Below, piece by piece: positions 1-11,600 of a stretch of 64,000 nucleotides of DNA. A program made the translations under genes and the position numbers. Numbering within the stretch: position 1 is the stretch's first letter; each line of letters begins with the position of its first letter. This DNA is from Acarospora socialis. Taxonomy: Eukaryota > Ascomycota > Lecanoromycetes > Acarosporales > Acarosporaceae. The notes under the pieces are model-generated. The model saw only the letters and a list, made by a program, of their open reading frames with translations. It searched no databases and had not been told where the DNA came from. The DNA lies in the NCBI GenBank assembly GCA_025617375.2, contig JAMYGW020000007.1:62001-126000 (forward strand). Direction: 5' to 3'.

Positions 1-1031
1 GTTTCTTTGCTCTTGTTTTGACTGCTATTGCTGCAATATCTTTTTTATTTATTCAAGATCTGTTGTTATTTTAAGCAAGATGTTCAGATTTTCTGCAATT
101 ATAATACATTTACATTTCATTTTGCAGTGTCATCTAAGACTTATTGAATCACTCTGTTCAATATTCAAACTCTGTTTATTTAGTTTTTTATGATTTCTGA
201 TGATGCTTTTTAATTATATTAAGATTTATAAAGTTTGTCTTTCTATATTGTATCAATAAATTATATCTCTTCATTCACAGTTAAAAGCTTTCTTCTTGAT
301 CTTCTATTATAGATGACATTTAATATTTCTTGTACTTTATCTGACACTTTTATTGATAACTGTCAATGTTGATATTCAAATCAATTATTTTTTAAAGATT
401 GTCTAATTATTCTGCTTGAACTATCTTGTCTTTGATGAACTCTCTTAATTCACAATAGTATTGATAAATAAGTGCTTTGTTGTCTCATTTAATAAGTATC
501 ATTAATCACTGAAACTTTGTGACATATACTGCTGCTGACTCACTCTGTTATAAAATATAAATTTATTTCTTTGCTGTTTTTTCTTCATCAATTATTCTGA
601 AGATTCATTTTAATTCATTCTTGAACTTACTGAAGTTATTAAACATAGACTTTTTATTATTGTTGTGTTCTTTGTATCTTTTTTCTAAAAACTCATGCAG
701 CTTAAGATTAATTCAATCAAAGACTGCATTCATTAAATAGATTACTGCAAACAATGTTTTCTCTTGATTGATTTGAAACTTCAGTTAATTGAACTTAATT
801 ACAAAGATTTATAACTTTTCTCATTCTTCATCAAAGATATTCAGTATCTGTATCTTAGATGTACTCAGAGATAGTTGTATAGTTTGAATTGACATCATCA
901 TTAATTGTGTTGCTGTTCTATCTGAAGTAAATGATAAAGATAAATTCACTTGAGTTTGATTCAAGAACAAGATTGAGACATTCTTTTAAGTGTATGACAT
1001 CATACTTCTTATATTGCAAGAATGTTCAAAG
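1..1031 (-). mobile_element. Gypsy (Ty3-type) gag-region fragment, broken fossil
   Basis: This very AT-rich stretch reads on the minus strand as the gag part of a Ty3/Gypsy element. It runs parallel to 29.45-30.54 kb, where the same sequence lies next to an LTR in the same order. It continues beyond the left edge of the window. No intact reading frame remains and it carries many breaks. The neighbouring LTR at 1032-1720 is its 5' LTR. Age cannot be read from divergence because the changes look like repeat-induced mutation. Confidence 0.75.
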
Positions 1032-1720
1032 TGTAATGTTTTCACAAGAGATTTCTCTCATATAAGAACTAAGAATTTGTGCTTGTTAATATAAAAACTG
1101 ATTTGAAATGATTCTGATCTTTATTCTTAAATTGTTATTTAAGTTAAACACAATTAATTTCATAAGAAAATTAATTCTTCTATATAATATAAACTCAATG
1201 TTCTTCTGTGTTGAGTTAAATGCTTAACTGATTAATTTGTTGAGTTAACTGCTTGATTTCTTGAGTTGTTGAGTCATCATGTAACTGTTACAATCATACT
1301 CAAAGAAACTTAGTGCAGAATCAGAACTGCATCTATGAGTATACACAGAGAACTGCTAGACAGCAGTCATGTGACAGTTTGCTGAACATGAGACTTGACA
1401 AGACATGTCAATAGTGCTGAGAACACTATCATCATAAGAAGCACAACAGTGTGTTGACATATTGAGCACATTAGACTCTATATAGTAAGATCATTTTCTT
1501 TATGAAAATGATCATGTTCAACTCATCTAGTTATGCAATACAAAGCTACTGTTTATCTAGAATCTTTGAATCTTTATATCAAAGAGCACAAATTCTAGCC
1601 CTATAACTGAGAAATCTCAGTTGAGACATAACAGTAACTTATGCTTGACAGACAATCTGTCAATGTTCTTTCTGTGTATAAGTCAGTCTGCATCTTATCT
1701 CTCTGAGTATGGTTGTAACA
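1032..1720 (-). repeat. Gypsy LTR (type B), interrupted by a solo LTR
   Basis: The LTR starts TGTAATG and ends TTGTAACA. It matches the LTR at 5850-6200 and a fragment at 32086-32289. Removing the 348-bp solo LTR and its 5-bp duplication leaves about 336 bp. It is the 5' LTR of the minus-strand Gypsy fragment at 1-1031. Confidence 0.75.
1286..1633 (+). repeat. Solo LTR (type A) with 5-bp target duplication
   Basis: This is a 348-bp LTR beginning TGTTACAATC and ending ATAACA. It is flanked on both sides by GTAAC (1281-1285 and 1634-1638). It has the same length and sequence type as the paired LTRs of the element at 8330-14422. No internal region is present, so it is the product of LTR-LTR recombination after insertion into the type B LTR. 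It is therefore younger than that LTR. Confidence 0.85.
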
Positions 1721-1956
1721 CTGTTGTGAAAAAACTGCATCTTTGCACTGTTTTTGACATATAACTCAACAACAACTATTTACTACAATAATCTGAGACT
1801 ACAGTATAAAAATATATATAAATCTCTATCATCTGTGAAAATTCTGAGTCAATTGATGTATAAATGTTGTTTCTATTGCAATATTCAATGATTTTACATA
1901 TAATTTACAGCAAAATCAACAAAAACTGATGTTTTGTTGCTGTTTCATTGCTAAAA

Positions 1957-2182
1957 AACACTGTTTTTGATGACTACTCATGCAATTGCTTAAAGATATA
2001 TATGAAAATTGAACATCTAATAGATTTATATAAAATTCATCATTCTATATACTCAGAATGTCTTTATCAGCTGTGGTTGTGAAGTACTTGCAGTATTTGT
2101 GTGTTTTAAGAAATTTGAGCTTTAAAAAAAAAGTGGTTTTCACACATGTTCTGAACGGAACAGAGTTTTTTCCGGCACTGTA
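1957..2182. repeat. Boundary repeat copy 1, terminal-inverted-repeat-like end
   Basis: About 226 bp that recurs at 32305-32535 in the same orientation, roughly 80% alike by eye. Both copies share a segment around CTGTGGTTGTGAAGTA and end in TTTTTTCCGGCACTGTA. In both places the AT-rich block stops exactly at this end. CACTG-TA next to a TA dinucleotide resembles the end of a Tc1/mariner-type DNA transposon, but no transposase and no opposite end were found. The 1721-1956 interval to its left is AT-rich and unassigned. Confidence 0.6.
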
Positions 2183-2290
2183 TGTACTCCGTGTTTTCGA
2201 TCTCACACGTCTACCTTGAAGACTGGCATAAACCACCAAAACGGAGCAAGCAACACATTCAAGGCCTCGAATCTTGGACGCCTGCTCATC

Positions 2291-3713
2291 ATGTTCACCG
2301 GTGTGGTCTTTAGCAAGAGTCCACGATTTAAAGATTACCTCACATGGACCGGCGATCTGTGCCAGCAGCAATGGAAAACTCTTTTGCCCTGTATCGCATT
2401 GCTGTACCTGCTAGCAGTCTCATTGCTTCGTTATCGTCGGCTCAACAGTATGACATCGAAGCTCAAATATCACGATAGAGCTTCGTTATCCCGTATGACT
2501 ACGGCAGATGCTCAAGCTATTTTGATATACCTCTCGGAACTGGAGTTTCCAACAGTCTACTTCTACTCGGTAGCCTTTGCTCTCTTCAAGGTGTGTAGAC
2601 GCTGCGTATTGTGTCTCATTCAGCGAATCGTCTTAACTAACGAGCAATATCCTCCAGACTTATGGTATTCCAAGTATTTCCCATCTACTGACTGAGACCG
2701 GGCAGCTTGTAGGCCTGGCCAAGGCATCGAAGCGCACTGCAGATACAGTTACGCTTATCACAGAGTTCATGGTCAACAGTCCTTCGTCTGAAAGGGCTAT
2801 CAACGCCATCGCGCGTATGAATTTTCTGCATAGCGGCTATCAAAAATCAGGAAAGATACTTGACTCAGATATGCTTTATACTCTGTCCTTGTTCGCATTA
2901 GAACCACCGAGATGGATTGAAAAGTACGAATGGCGAGGATTGTCGGACATGGAGTTGTGTGCTCTTGGAACTTTCTGGAAGAGTATGGGAGATGCGATGT
3001 CGATCCCCTTCAACGAATTGCCATCCCATGAATCAGGTTGGAAGGACGGTCTGCATTGGTTGGAAGAAGTCCGGGAGTGGAGCTTGGCATACGAAACGTC
3101 GCACATGATTCCTGCCCTTACGAACAAGCAACTCGCAGATTCTACAACGGATATTCTACTGTGGTATATGCCATCTAGACTCACGGAGACCGGAAGGGTA
3201 TTTGCGTCTTTGCTCATGGATGAAAGGTTGCGGAGAGCAATGATGTAAGTTGTTCTGGGTGCAACACCCTCCTCCACGATATGTACTCATCTCTACCGTA
3301 AAAGGTATCCGAAGCCGCCCGCATTCTATTGTCACGTCTATAACTCGGTGCTACATCTCCGCAAGCTGTGCCTTCGCTATCTCGCATTACCTCGCCCAAG
3401 CTTCATGCGATTTACGCAGGCCCCAAGCGGTCCTGATCCGAGCACGGGTCGCTTCAATGTGACTACGTACATCTCGCACCCGTGGTATGTCAAGCCAACC
3501 TTCAGAAACCGATGGGGCTTAGAGGCCTGGGTCACCTGGCTCGTCGGGGGGACGCTACCCGGTGATGACGGAGAAAGGTATATCCCTCAGGGTTTCAGAG
3601 TCGGTGACGTTGGACCAAAACTTTTCGAGGGCAAGGGTATCAAAAGTATGGCCGACACTCAGTCGAAACTGATCATGGCGCAACGGGGGGCCTGTCCCTT
3701 TTCGAAAGTATGA
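2291..3713 (+). CDS. mpaB/rubber-oxygenase-family ER-bound oxygenase
   Basis: Exons 2291-2590, 2658-3244 and 3305-3713 give a 431-residue protein. Intron 1 (67 bp) has a TTAACTAAC branch point; intron 2 is 60 bp with a GTAAGT donor. 2291 is the first ATG in this frame. One hydrophobic helix lies at about residues 31-46, followed by a basic LRYRR stretch. The rest fits the mpaB/DUF2236 family: an alpha-helical, haem-type oxygenase fold with the block ARMNFLH, the WKSMGDAM block and the C-terminal block PWYVKPTFRNRWG. In Penicillium, MpaB and MpaB' act at the ER in mycophenolic acid synthesis; the substrate here is unknown. Only about 110 bp separate the ATG from the AT-rich repeat, so its promoter must be short or lie inside the repeat. 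An additional upstream exon cannot be excluded. It converges with the membrane protein at 3875-5296. Confidence 0.85.
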
Positions 3714-3874
3714 TGGTCTACAATGTGCCGGAGTCCTCGATTGTTTACCGGTCAACTGACCGCCTTAACCGCCCATTTCGTTAGTTTCAAAGATAGCTCA
3801 GCAAGAAGTCAAGGGCCAGCAGCGACTGGCTATAACATGCTCACTGGGTTATCATGGTCATTAAATTCTAACTA

Positions 3875-5296
3875 TCAGATGTGCGGGAGGAAGGCGGTCC
3901 ACTGTATGTTCACAAAACAGCCTGCGGGAAGAGACCGCATGCTAGCGAGAACTCCGCCAATTATGCATAATCGCGCGAAGAACGAGAGCACTGTTGGAAT
4001 CCAAAATACCAAGCTGTACGGCAGCCTCTGCTTATAGCTGTTCATCCGGCCAAGCCATGTCTTTTCTGAATGCTCCCATGCATGTCCTGATAAATCCATA
4101 ATGCCGTAGAAGGCCAGGGTACCGGTGTATGTACAACAGCTGGCACGGTAGAAGATCTGTTCCATCCGGGTTGGGTGGTCGAAGTTCCAGCCGGCCATCT
4201 GGATGCCACAGAGGGCGAGGAATGGAGTTGCAACGGCAAGATGAATGCCGAGACTATGGAACCACATGTCGCGATCGTTAGGCAGCCGCGATACGGGCCG
4301 TTCCTGAACACCCCAGCGACTGTGGAGCACGTCGCTGTACAATGTTGAGATGCTCTTGCGGTTCTCTACAAAGTCTAGTGGGCCGTCTCGAAAAGGTATT
4401 CGAGCTGCATCTCCCGCTTGGATCAATATGTCTGCAACGCTGGTGTTGATAGTCAATATGGTCGGAACGTTGACATCAAGAGGCTTCTGAAACCAATAAA
4501 AGAATGTAATGGCGGCGCAAGATATGATTGCAACCGTTGAAAGCTCCAAGAGTGTTATTGGCAAACCTTGGATGCCTCGGGCTATCATCTGGATTACGAC
4601 CCAGCTGACCTGCATAGCCGCGATCGTCTTTATGGCTTTGTCTGCTTTACTCTTGTCCCAGATCTCCTTTGCCGATATCTCTGGTACGCTTGTGTACCCT
4701 TTCTGTATGAGATATTGCAACTGCCGTGCTGTGACAGGAAAGGGTGGTGTGTCTCTTGCGTGCAACACAAAACCTCCCATCTCCGCATATAAAGCGTGCA
4801 CCATCGTCCAACCATGGTGGCCGAGTTGCTTCATATCGGTCACCGATCTCTTGGCCGCCGCCCATTGTCCGATGGCGATTACCGTCAAAAGCTCTGGGAT
4901 GAGAATAGCTAGGAAGAGGTATCGCGATTTGCGGATCAAAACGAGCCAGAAACCCTCGTCTCTGGCGGGCACATTGAGATGGAGCATGACCCATAGGCAA
5001 ATGAGGAGCGCGGACATGCAATTCCAAATGATATCAATGGAACCACGTTGGTCAGGCTGAGCAACCCATTCACGTCTTGTCGGTATATCACTGGTGGTAT
5101 TCAGGGCAGCCATCAAAAGCGGAGTAGGGACGAGTCTTTGAAAAGGGGAAAAGAACACAAGGTAGTCTCCAGTAATCTCGAGCAACACTGCAAAACATTC
5201 TAAGAGAAGATAAAAGTGAACTGACTGGGCCAGAGGCGTAGCAGAACTGTCATTTTCACCAATAAAGGGCACTACAACCTGTAACATAAAGAGCAT
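3875..5296 (-). CDS. Conserved fungal multi-pass membrane protein, function unknown
   Basis: An uninterrupted frame of 473 residues from the first ATG at 5296. The N-terminus (MLFMLQVVVPF) is hydrophobic and could be a signal or anchor. Several further hydrophobic segments follow, for example around LLICLWVMLHL, YLFLAILIPELLTVIAI and YSLVFWIPTVLSFF. The central blocks HHGWTMVHALYAEMGGFVL and GLPITLLELSTVAII are characteristic of a widespread ascomycete membrane-protein family of unknown role. I recall the family pattern but cannot name a function. It shares the 3.4-kb island with the mpaB-type gene and ends about 160 bp from it. The segment after the N-terminal helix could hide an unrecognised intron. 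Expression and intactness look plausible because codon use is normal. Confidence 0.75.
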   Translation of the reverse strand: MLFMLQVVVPFIGENDSSATPLAQSVHFYLLLECFAVLLEITGDYLVFFSPFQRLVPTPLLMAALNTTSDIPTRREWVAQPDQRGSIDIIWNCMSALLICLWVMLHLNVPARDEGFWLVLIRKSRYLFLAILIPELLTVIAIGQWAAAKRSVTDMKQLGHHGWTMVHALYAEMGGFVLHARDTPPFPVTARQLQYLIQKGYTSVPEISAKEIWDKSKADKAIKTIAAMQVSWVVIQMIARGIQGLPITLLELSTVAIISCAAITFFYWFQKPLDVNVPTILTINTSVADILIQAGDAARIPFRDGPLDFVENRKSISTLYSDVLHSRWGVQERPVSRLPNDRDMWFHSLGIHLAVATPFLALCGIQMAGWNFDHPTRMEQIFYRASCCTYTGTLAFYGIMDLSGHAWEHSEKTWLGRMNSYKQRLPYSLVFWIPTVLSFFARLCIIGGVLASMRSLPAGCFVNIQWTAFLPHI

Positions 5297-5550
5297 TGCA
5301 ACCAACTGGAAGAGTTGGAGCCGGGTTATCGGCCTCGCCTGTCGATTGGCAACAACTCACAGCCTAGTTTATTGAAAAGAGTGGCACTATCTCTCAATCC
5401 TTTATAGCCTGTCTGTGATGTATCAGGTCTTCGATGTTTACTGGAAGTACCATTGATATGTGCGCTGGGTCATGCTTACATGGCTTTCCGTGGTAGCTGT
5501 GATAGGCTGCCTGTTAATGCTTACCTTCCTGAACATTCTAGAATGCAACA

Positions 5551-5849
5551 CATCAAATACTCAAGCATCATACAACCCATAAGAGAGATCATACAATGGT
5601 GAAAGATGATGAAGAATCAGGAGAAATGCATTGCAGTGAAATCTCACTTAAGCAAAAAGTCTGTTCTTCTCATCACTCTCAAAGTCTCTCAGAGACAATC
5701 AGCTCTCTAAACTGTTTCATATGAATCAGTAACTGTTCAACTAAGATAAAAGAGATTTGAAAAGTGATCAGAACTGTGACACAGAAAGAAAAGAGTGACA
5801 CTTTGAACACTGATCTTCAGAAGATCAAAAAGCAAATTAAAAATCTCAC
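5551..5849. repeat. Unidentified repeat unit E, copy 1
   Basis: About 300 bp beginning CATCAAATACTCAAGCATCA that recurs at 19651-19950. It marks the left edge of the large AT-rich block and is less mutated than the interior. A plus-strand frame beginning near 5596 has a lysine/glutamate-rich, coiled-coil-like composition in both copies, but the unit is degenerate. An LTR directly follows each copy, joined at different points, so the unit was a repeated target or part of an unrecognised element. Confidence 0.6.
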
Positions 5850-6200
5850 TGTAATGTTTTCACAGAAGATTTCTCTCATATAAGAACTAAGAATTGTACT
5901 TATTGATATAAAAGCTGATCTGAAATGATTCTGATCTTTAATTCTTAAAGTGTTACTTAAGTTGAACATGACTCTTTTCATAAGAAAAACAGTCATAACT
6001 ATATACTGAACTCACTTGTCAATTTCATTGCTGAGCTCATCAAACTGACTTACTCATGCAATTCATCAAGCTTGCTCATTAAGCTCATCATCAAGCATGT
6101 TGAGATATCATATAATTTCTGTCTTAACAGACAATCTGTTAAACACTCTTTCTATATATAAGTCAGTTTGTACTTTATCTCTTTAAATATAATTGTAACA
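5850..6200 (-). repeat. Gypsy LTR (type B), 3' LTR of a minus-strand element
   Basis: 351 bp from TGTAATG to TTGTAACA, matching 1032-1720 once the solo LTR there is removed. It lies beside the 3'-end region of a minus-strand Gypsy element. Its 5' partner is missing because the element is cut off near 7868. Confidence 0.75.
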
Positions 6201-7868
6201 TCATTTTTCTTCTTTTAGACATTAGTTCTTTAGATCTACATAAGCAAGAGTATTCACATTGTTCACTCTCAATGATGATGTTTTCTAAAAATTTCAATTA
6301 TCTAAGAATTACAAAGAAAATTCAGATCAGTGATGTATCTGTTCTGTTCTTTTGTGATTATTGTGTCAGTTGTGACATCAATTGTTCTGTAATGAAATCT
6401 TAATACAAAATATAATAAGTATACTCATCATAATCATTCATGTATCAGTGTATTATGAGAGTCTCTTGACAGAATTTGTCTCTTACTTTGAAAGAAAATA
6501 AGTAAAGTAAACAGCAAATTAGCAGTCAAGCACACTGAGCTTGCTGCTCTGTCTTTAAAAGTTATGTATTTTCAAAAAATTCTGAATTAAACAAACTGTC
6601 ATGCTTTGCAGAAGATTGACTGTCTTGTTACTGAACTTGATAGTGATAATGATGAAATTGAGAATGAAAATTCTTAAACAATGTTGTAACTCATAAACTT
6701 AATATCTTCATTCTTCTGAGTTAGTATTGATTTCTTTTCTCAAAATATTGAAGTATTCTCACACAATTCTTAAGATTTTCTTTAAATTTTCAAATACTTT
6801 CTGAGATATTATATTCTCTTTATTTCATGAGATAGTGAACTTTCTCTCTAATCAATATAATCATTCTTTTCTTTAAAATGTTTTTGACTTCATATTTCTC
6901 ATTGAGTTTAACAGATATCTTAATGACTTAAAGTAATATAAACTGATCACAGTACTGTAGCATGAATGTGTGAATATTAAATGTATTCTCATTCTCTTGA
7001 GTAAGTTTAACTTATAGCTTAATTTTTTTATATTCTGTATGATCTTGAATGATTTAATACTTTTGTTCTTTAGCTTCTTGCTTCTCTCTTTTGTTTTTAT
7101 CTTATTTATTTTTAAATATATTTTTTCTTTTTTTCTAAATGATTTCATCTCTGTTATTTGTTTTATCTGTTGTCTGATTCATTCTGTTAGATTTTGATGC
7201 AGTTTTTTTAATTAAGTGATGTTCAAAATTGCTTTTTGACTCTGTAATTCATGTTCTTGTGAATCTCATCATATTTTTGAATTATAGTTATAGTTCACAA
7301 AGAAAAATGTTTCTTTCATGATCTCATTTCTTGTGTTGTTGTACACAAATTGTGCTGTCAGTAATAGTTGTATTCAGTTGTTCTGATTCTCATTGATATA
7401 GTGTTTTAAATATATTTTCACTGTTTAATTCATTTATTTACTCTGCTCATCTATCTGTAAGTGATATGCTGTTAATATTTTATGCTTTATCTTGAGTTCT
7501 GTTGTAAGTGTTTCTCAAAACTTGCTCATAAATAGTTTGTTACTATTGATGATAAATTCTTTTGATAGTTCATGATTGTTAATCAATTCTCACAGTATAA
7601 TATATATCAATACTGATGCTGTTGTGATTTCTTTGAATGAAATGAACATTGTGTACTTGATTAATCTGTTCACTATAATTAATATACTGTTAAATTTCAC
7701 TTTTCATGCTGAATTCTTTGATGATAGTAACTTTGTAATGAAGTTCATGATAACTGACTTTCATAATGTATCTAATGCATTCAGTCATGTTATTTTGTCA
7801 TATTATTTATCTTAATTGATTCTTTTTCTTCTGCATGAGTTATACACAGTGATTATCTTGATAATTAT
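6201..7868 (-). mobile_element. Truncated Gypsy element body (integrase end plus antisense ORF), fossil
   Basis: From the LTR inward this copy holds the antisense cysteine-rich ORF on the plus strand (about 6255-6690), then the integrase end of pol on the minus strand to about 7866. The order and sequence match 20320-21990 and 25092-26750. It stops abruptly where a Copia LTR begins. RT, protease and gag parts are absent. It is heavily broken, with no coding potential left. Confidence 0.75.
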
Positions 7869-8075
7869 TGAGAAATAAAAGAATACTTGTGCTATACTGC
7901 TGACTAACTGTCTATCTAGTGAAACATACACTGTTAACTTGATCATGATCAATGTGAGTTGTAAAGATTGTTTATTCACATGCTTTATTACACAGACTAT
8001 ATGAGTAATGAGTAACTTTTAACATTAGTCTCAACTAAGACTATGAAAGCAGTTAGAACACTGCACTTCTCAATA
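7869..8075 (-). repeat. Copia 3' LTR
   Basis: 207 bp, clearly the same sequence as 19226-19433, with matching ends on both sides. On the minus strand it lies next to the end of the RNase H region. Confidence 0.8.
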
Positions 8076-8329
8076 TTTTCACTTGATAATACTGCATTTA
8101 TTGACTTTCATTAACAGTAAGTCTCAGTTGTTCAACAAAGTGCTTAAAGATTTATTTAAATAAAAACATAATTAGTTCATCAGTTATCATATCTTAACTG
8201 AGCACAAAATTTACATCAATCTGATTTTGTTTGTGCAGATTATAAATATGATGATAAACAATGTTAATGTGCTTTGATCACTCATGTACATATACATTTT
8301 TAATTAAAATCAAGACAATCTGATTGTCT

Positions 8330-8677
8330 TGTTACAATCATACTCAAAGAAACTTAATGCAGAATCAGAACTGCATCTATAAATGTACACAGAAAACTAC
8401 TAGACAGCAGTCATATGACAGCTTGTTGAACACAAGATTTAATGAGACATGTTAATAGTGCTGAGAGCACTATCACTATGAGAAGCACAATAATGTGCTG
8501 ACATATTGAGTGTGTCAGACTCTATATAGTAAGATTGTTTTCTCTATGAAAATAATTGTGTTCAACTCATCTAATTACACAATACAAAGCTACTGTTTAT
8601 TTAGAATCTTTGAATTTTTATATCAAAGAGCACAAACTCTAGTTCTATAACTGAGAAATCTCAGTTGAGATGTAACA
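8330..8677 (+). repeat. 5' LTR of Gypsy element A
   Basis: 348 bp, TGTTACAATC to GATGTAACA, directly followed by a CTTTGAACAT leader shared with the other Gypsy copies in the window. Confidence 0.9.
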
Positions 8678-11600
8678 CTTTGAACATTTTTACAATATAA
8701 AGAATGTCATTCAAAAAATCAATCTCAGACAGTGTGTCACAGAGCACTGAATCAACAAAAATAGTCAATATCAATCACAAAATACTTAAAGTCAAGACAT
8801 CAGAGAACTTCACAGAAGATTGATGAAATTTGAGATAATTTTTTGTTTAACTAGACTTGTATGTCAACTTCAATGCAAAAAAGTTTTCAAATGATATCAA
8901 CAAAGTCTTGTTCACCATATTCTATCTGAAGAACACAGCATTCAACTGAGTTAAATCAAAGCTTAAAAAGTTTCTAGTCATGAATTCTAAAGAGAAAGAA
9001 GATAATATTTCATATATCAGTCATTGAAAACAGTTCAAGAAAGAGCTCAAAGTAATTTTCAAAATAATGAATGAGAAATGTGCAGCAGAACAAAAGATTC
9101 ATATATTATGACAAGAAGAATTTGCAGTCAAGTATGCAGCAGAGTTTCAATAACTTGCAGCACTCATGCAATGAAACACAGATCAGTTAACATTAACATA
9201 CTATTGAGACTTAAAAAAATCTATCAAGAATGAAATCACACAGAGTGAATGATCAGACAATCTTCAGAAATTAATTAATTGAATCATTATAATAAATGAT
9301 TGTCAGTGAAAACATCAGATGAAACAAAGAGATTATTAACATCAAAAATGAATGAATAGAGCTTATGAGAATAATTAAAGATGACAATACTTGAATTTCA
9401 TGAATCTTAATATGATAAAATGAGATCAGTCTTCAGTACAATGATCTAAAGAAGTATTACAAGAAAGAAAATGATTCTCAAAAAAAAAGTCTTTGAGTAA
9501 CTGAGAGATGTAAAAGTGCTATAACTGTAATAATATTGAACATCTTGCACAAGATTGCAGAAAGCTCAAAAAAGAAAAAAAAAAAAGCTGTAATCACAAC
9601 TAAAAAAGTAGTGCATGACAATCTTAGTTGAACAGCTTGCTACAACAACATATGTTGAACACACATGAGCAGCAAGAACAAAGTCAAATACTATTCACAA
9701 AAATCATGTCAGAAACAAAGAACTTACAATATTACAGAATAATCTAGATCAGATGATGCTGTGAAGAAAGAACTATATGTTTTAAAAATTAAGATTGAAG
9801 AAACTAATACTCATGATATTCAGATAGAAAAAGATTACAGTAATAGCATTTAAATTGTCTTGAATTTGAATGCAAATCAAGAGAAAGTCAACAAATGAGA
9901 AGTTGATCAGAAACTCAAATCAAGATACAAGCATTCAGAAAATCAACACAAAACATTAAAAAAAGAAACACTTCAGCAGAAGAAACAAGATCTAAAAGAA
10001 AAAATCACTATTTTGAAGCAAGAACAGAATGAGACATGAGATATTGATTAAGTAGTTCAAAAAATCATAGAATGAACACAGAAAATCATCAAGAATCACT
10101 CAGAATTCTCATTCACAATAATTTGATCAGTGATTCAAAAAGAATTTGAGCTTAGTATAAGTTTATCTTTAAAAATGAAGACTGAAAACAAAAAACTGTG
10201 AATCTTTCAAGAAGATTATATTTCATCAGAATTTCTACACAAAGTGAAAACACTTTGAAATCTGTTACAGAAAAAATACAATAAGTATAATTCAAAAATA
10301 CACAATAAACAGTACATTGAAAGCAAAAGCAAGAAGCACACAAACTTAATGCTCACTGAATAAAAGTTATGATGATTCAGAAATCTATAAAGAAAAGTAC
10401 ATGAAGATGTAGATGAGTCAAAAAACTGCAAGCTTTCTCAACAAAACTAAAGAACAAGAAGCTGTTAGAGTTTTACAGACAACATAAGAACAAAATCATG
10501 ATGAAGATGAATTTTAAACAAGATAATCAGCTGTTAGAGACAGTACATGTATTAGTTAACTTTAAAGTGTTAAACAACTACATTTCACAAACATTAGTTC
10601 AAGAAGCAGAACTGAAGATCATGAAAGCACTGTATTTGATAAGAATGTTAATGACAAATGAAAGTTATGAGAATGTGATGAATCAGATTCACATCACAAT
10701 GAATATTATGAAAAGATGTCAAGATGTAACAATGAATGTCATGAATATCATGAAGTATGATGTCATACTGAGCATGTCATACTTAAAAAGCTATAATTCT
10801 AAGATTGACTGAGTTACAAAAGAAATCTATGCAACAGAACACACATATGAGATTTTAAAGCAATCAGAAATGTGTTTGTCAGAATACAAGTCATGAAATC
10901 ATAAGATACTGCTATTGAAGAAAAAGCAATTTAAGTGAATGTCATTATATTCAATGAGTGAGAATCAACTCAAGAAAGTTCAAAACTATCTTGACAAGAA
11001 TCTCAAAAAAAAATTCATAAAATCATCAAAATCATCAGCAGAATATCTGATTCTGTTTATATCAAAACTGAATGACTGAAAACAATTATCAATTACTGAC
11101 AGTTAAATAAAATAACACAACAGAACAGTTATTCATTATCTTTAATAGAAGAACTGCAGAATCAACTTGATCAAGCTAAGTGATTCATCAGTATAAATCT
11201 CAAAGACACTTATCATCAAATTAGAATAAAAGAAAATAAAGAATGAAAGACAGCTTTCTGAACAAGATATGAATACTATGAATACACTATCATGTTATTT
11301 AAACTAAAAAATGCATCAGTCATCTTTCAGAGACTTATCAATAACATATTAAGAGAATATCTCAATAACTTTGTGATCACATATCTAAACAATATATTGA
11401 TCTATTTCAAAGATCTTACAAAGCACAGAAGATACATGCAGAAGATATTTGCAAAGTTAAAGAAAAGATTACTGTATATGAAAGAGTTAAAGAGTAGATT
11501 CAAAACTCAAGAAATTAAGTTCTTAAAATATGTGATTCAATCAGAATGCATCAAAAAGAATTCAGCAAAGACAGCAGCTGTGAAACAGTGACTTACACTC

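Noticed and set aside
2216-2290. Upstream extension of the mpaB-type gene to 2216
   Set aside because: The frame begins with TTG there; the first ATG is at 2291 and the extra residues have no family similarity.
7576-7815. Plus-strand frames repeated at 7576, 21704 and 26440 (and minus at 12457)
   Set aside because: They are complements of the integrase region of the Gypsy copies, conserved only because integrase was.
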